This document shows positions 6,019-6,062 of a stretch of DNA of 6,062 nt, piece by piece. Under the pieces are notes generated by a model. The model had not been told where the DNA came from, made no database searches, and saw nothing but the letters and a program-made list of their open reading frames with translations. The stretch spans positions 1 through 6,062 of the forward strand of contig JAUVKM010000142.1 in NCBI GenBank assembly GCA_030596265.1, in the 5' to 3' direction. The stretch comes from Candidatus Cloacimonadota bacterium (GTDB lineage Bacteria; Cloacimonadota; Cloacimonadia; Cloacimonadales; TCS61). The translations under genes were made by a program, and so were the position numbers. Numbering within the stretch: the stretch's first letter is position 1; each line of letters starts with the position of its first letter.

Positions 6019-6062
6019 ATGAACTTAAAACAAAAGCTTTTAATTACAGAAGAGAATGCAAG
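6019..6062 (+). CDS. N-terminal start of an unidentified protein (3' partial)
   Basis: An open frame begins at ATGATG (6016-6021) and runs to the window edge, encoding (M)MNLKQKLLITEENA. A TAA immediately precedes it in frame, so the start must be one of these two ATGs. AGGTG at 6008-6012 lies 6 nt before the second ATG, a good ribosome-site spacing, so 6019 is chosen. The product cannot be named from 14 residues. The gene is divergent from the signalling operon and shares its upstream region, which makes co-regulation possible. Fifteen open codons alone are weak evidence; the Shine-Dalgarno and the promoter-like box upstream are what support it. Confidence 0.45.
   Translation, partial: MNLKQKLLITEENA

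Overview
The window is AT-rich, about one third G+C by eye. It reads as chromosomal DNA from a bacterium with compact, tightly spaced genes. Protein families alone do not fix the lineage. The left intergenic region carries short palindromes and a 'CTTTGC(A/G)T' tandem repeat, a type I associate with the Bacteroidetes/FCB assemblage (including Cloacimonadota-like genomes). That assignment is a guess from texture. There are no phage, plasmid, CRISPR, tRNA, rRNA or insertion-sequence signals.

Layout, left to right. Bases 1-50 probably hold the last codons of a plus-strand gene that enters from the left. Bases 51-278 are a convergent intergenic region. It holds a near-perfect hairpin followed by T5, a degenerate second copy of that hairpin exactly 40 bp on, a third unrelated small palindrome and an 8-bp tandem repeat. 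Bases 279-5905 hold five minus-strand genes, which in transcription order are: a GAF + HD-GYP signalling protein (4322-5905), a SpoU/TrmH-family RNA 2'-O-methyltransferase (3591-4322), a DusB/NifR3-type tRNA-dihydrouridine synthase (2590-3588), a TPR protein (1713-2603) and a cardiolipin synthase-type phospholipase D enzyme (279-1709). Junctions are a 1-bp overlap, a 2-nt gap, a 14-bp overlap and a 3-nt gap, so the five are almost certainly one operon with translational coupling. Bases 5906-6015 are a divergent intergenic region with two inverted TTTGACA-containing boxes. A plus-strand gene seems to begin near 6019 and runs off the right edge.

How the genes work together: the first gene senses a ligand through GAF and probably degrades cyclic di-GMP. 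The next two modify RNA. The TPR protein is a cytoplasmic scaffold of unknown partner. The last makes cardiolipin in the inner membrane. Operons of this kind in small genomes often mix housekeeping functions, so a shared pathway is not implied.

I did not find a convincing undescribed system. The points most worth checking are the roughly 100-residue insertion inside the HD-GYP domain, the mirrored -35-like boxes in the divergent promoter region, and the layered palindromes in the convergent gap.
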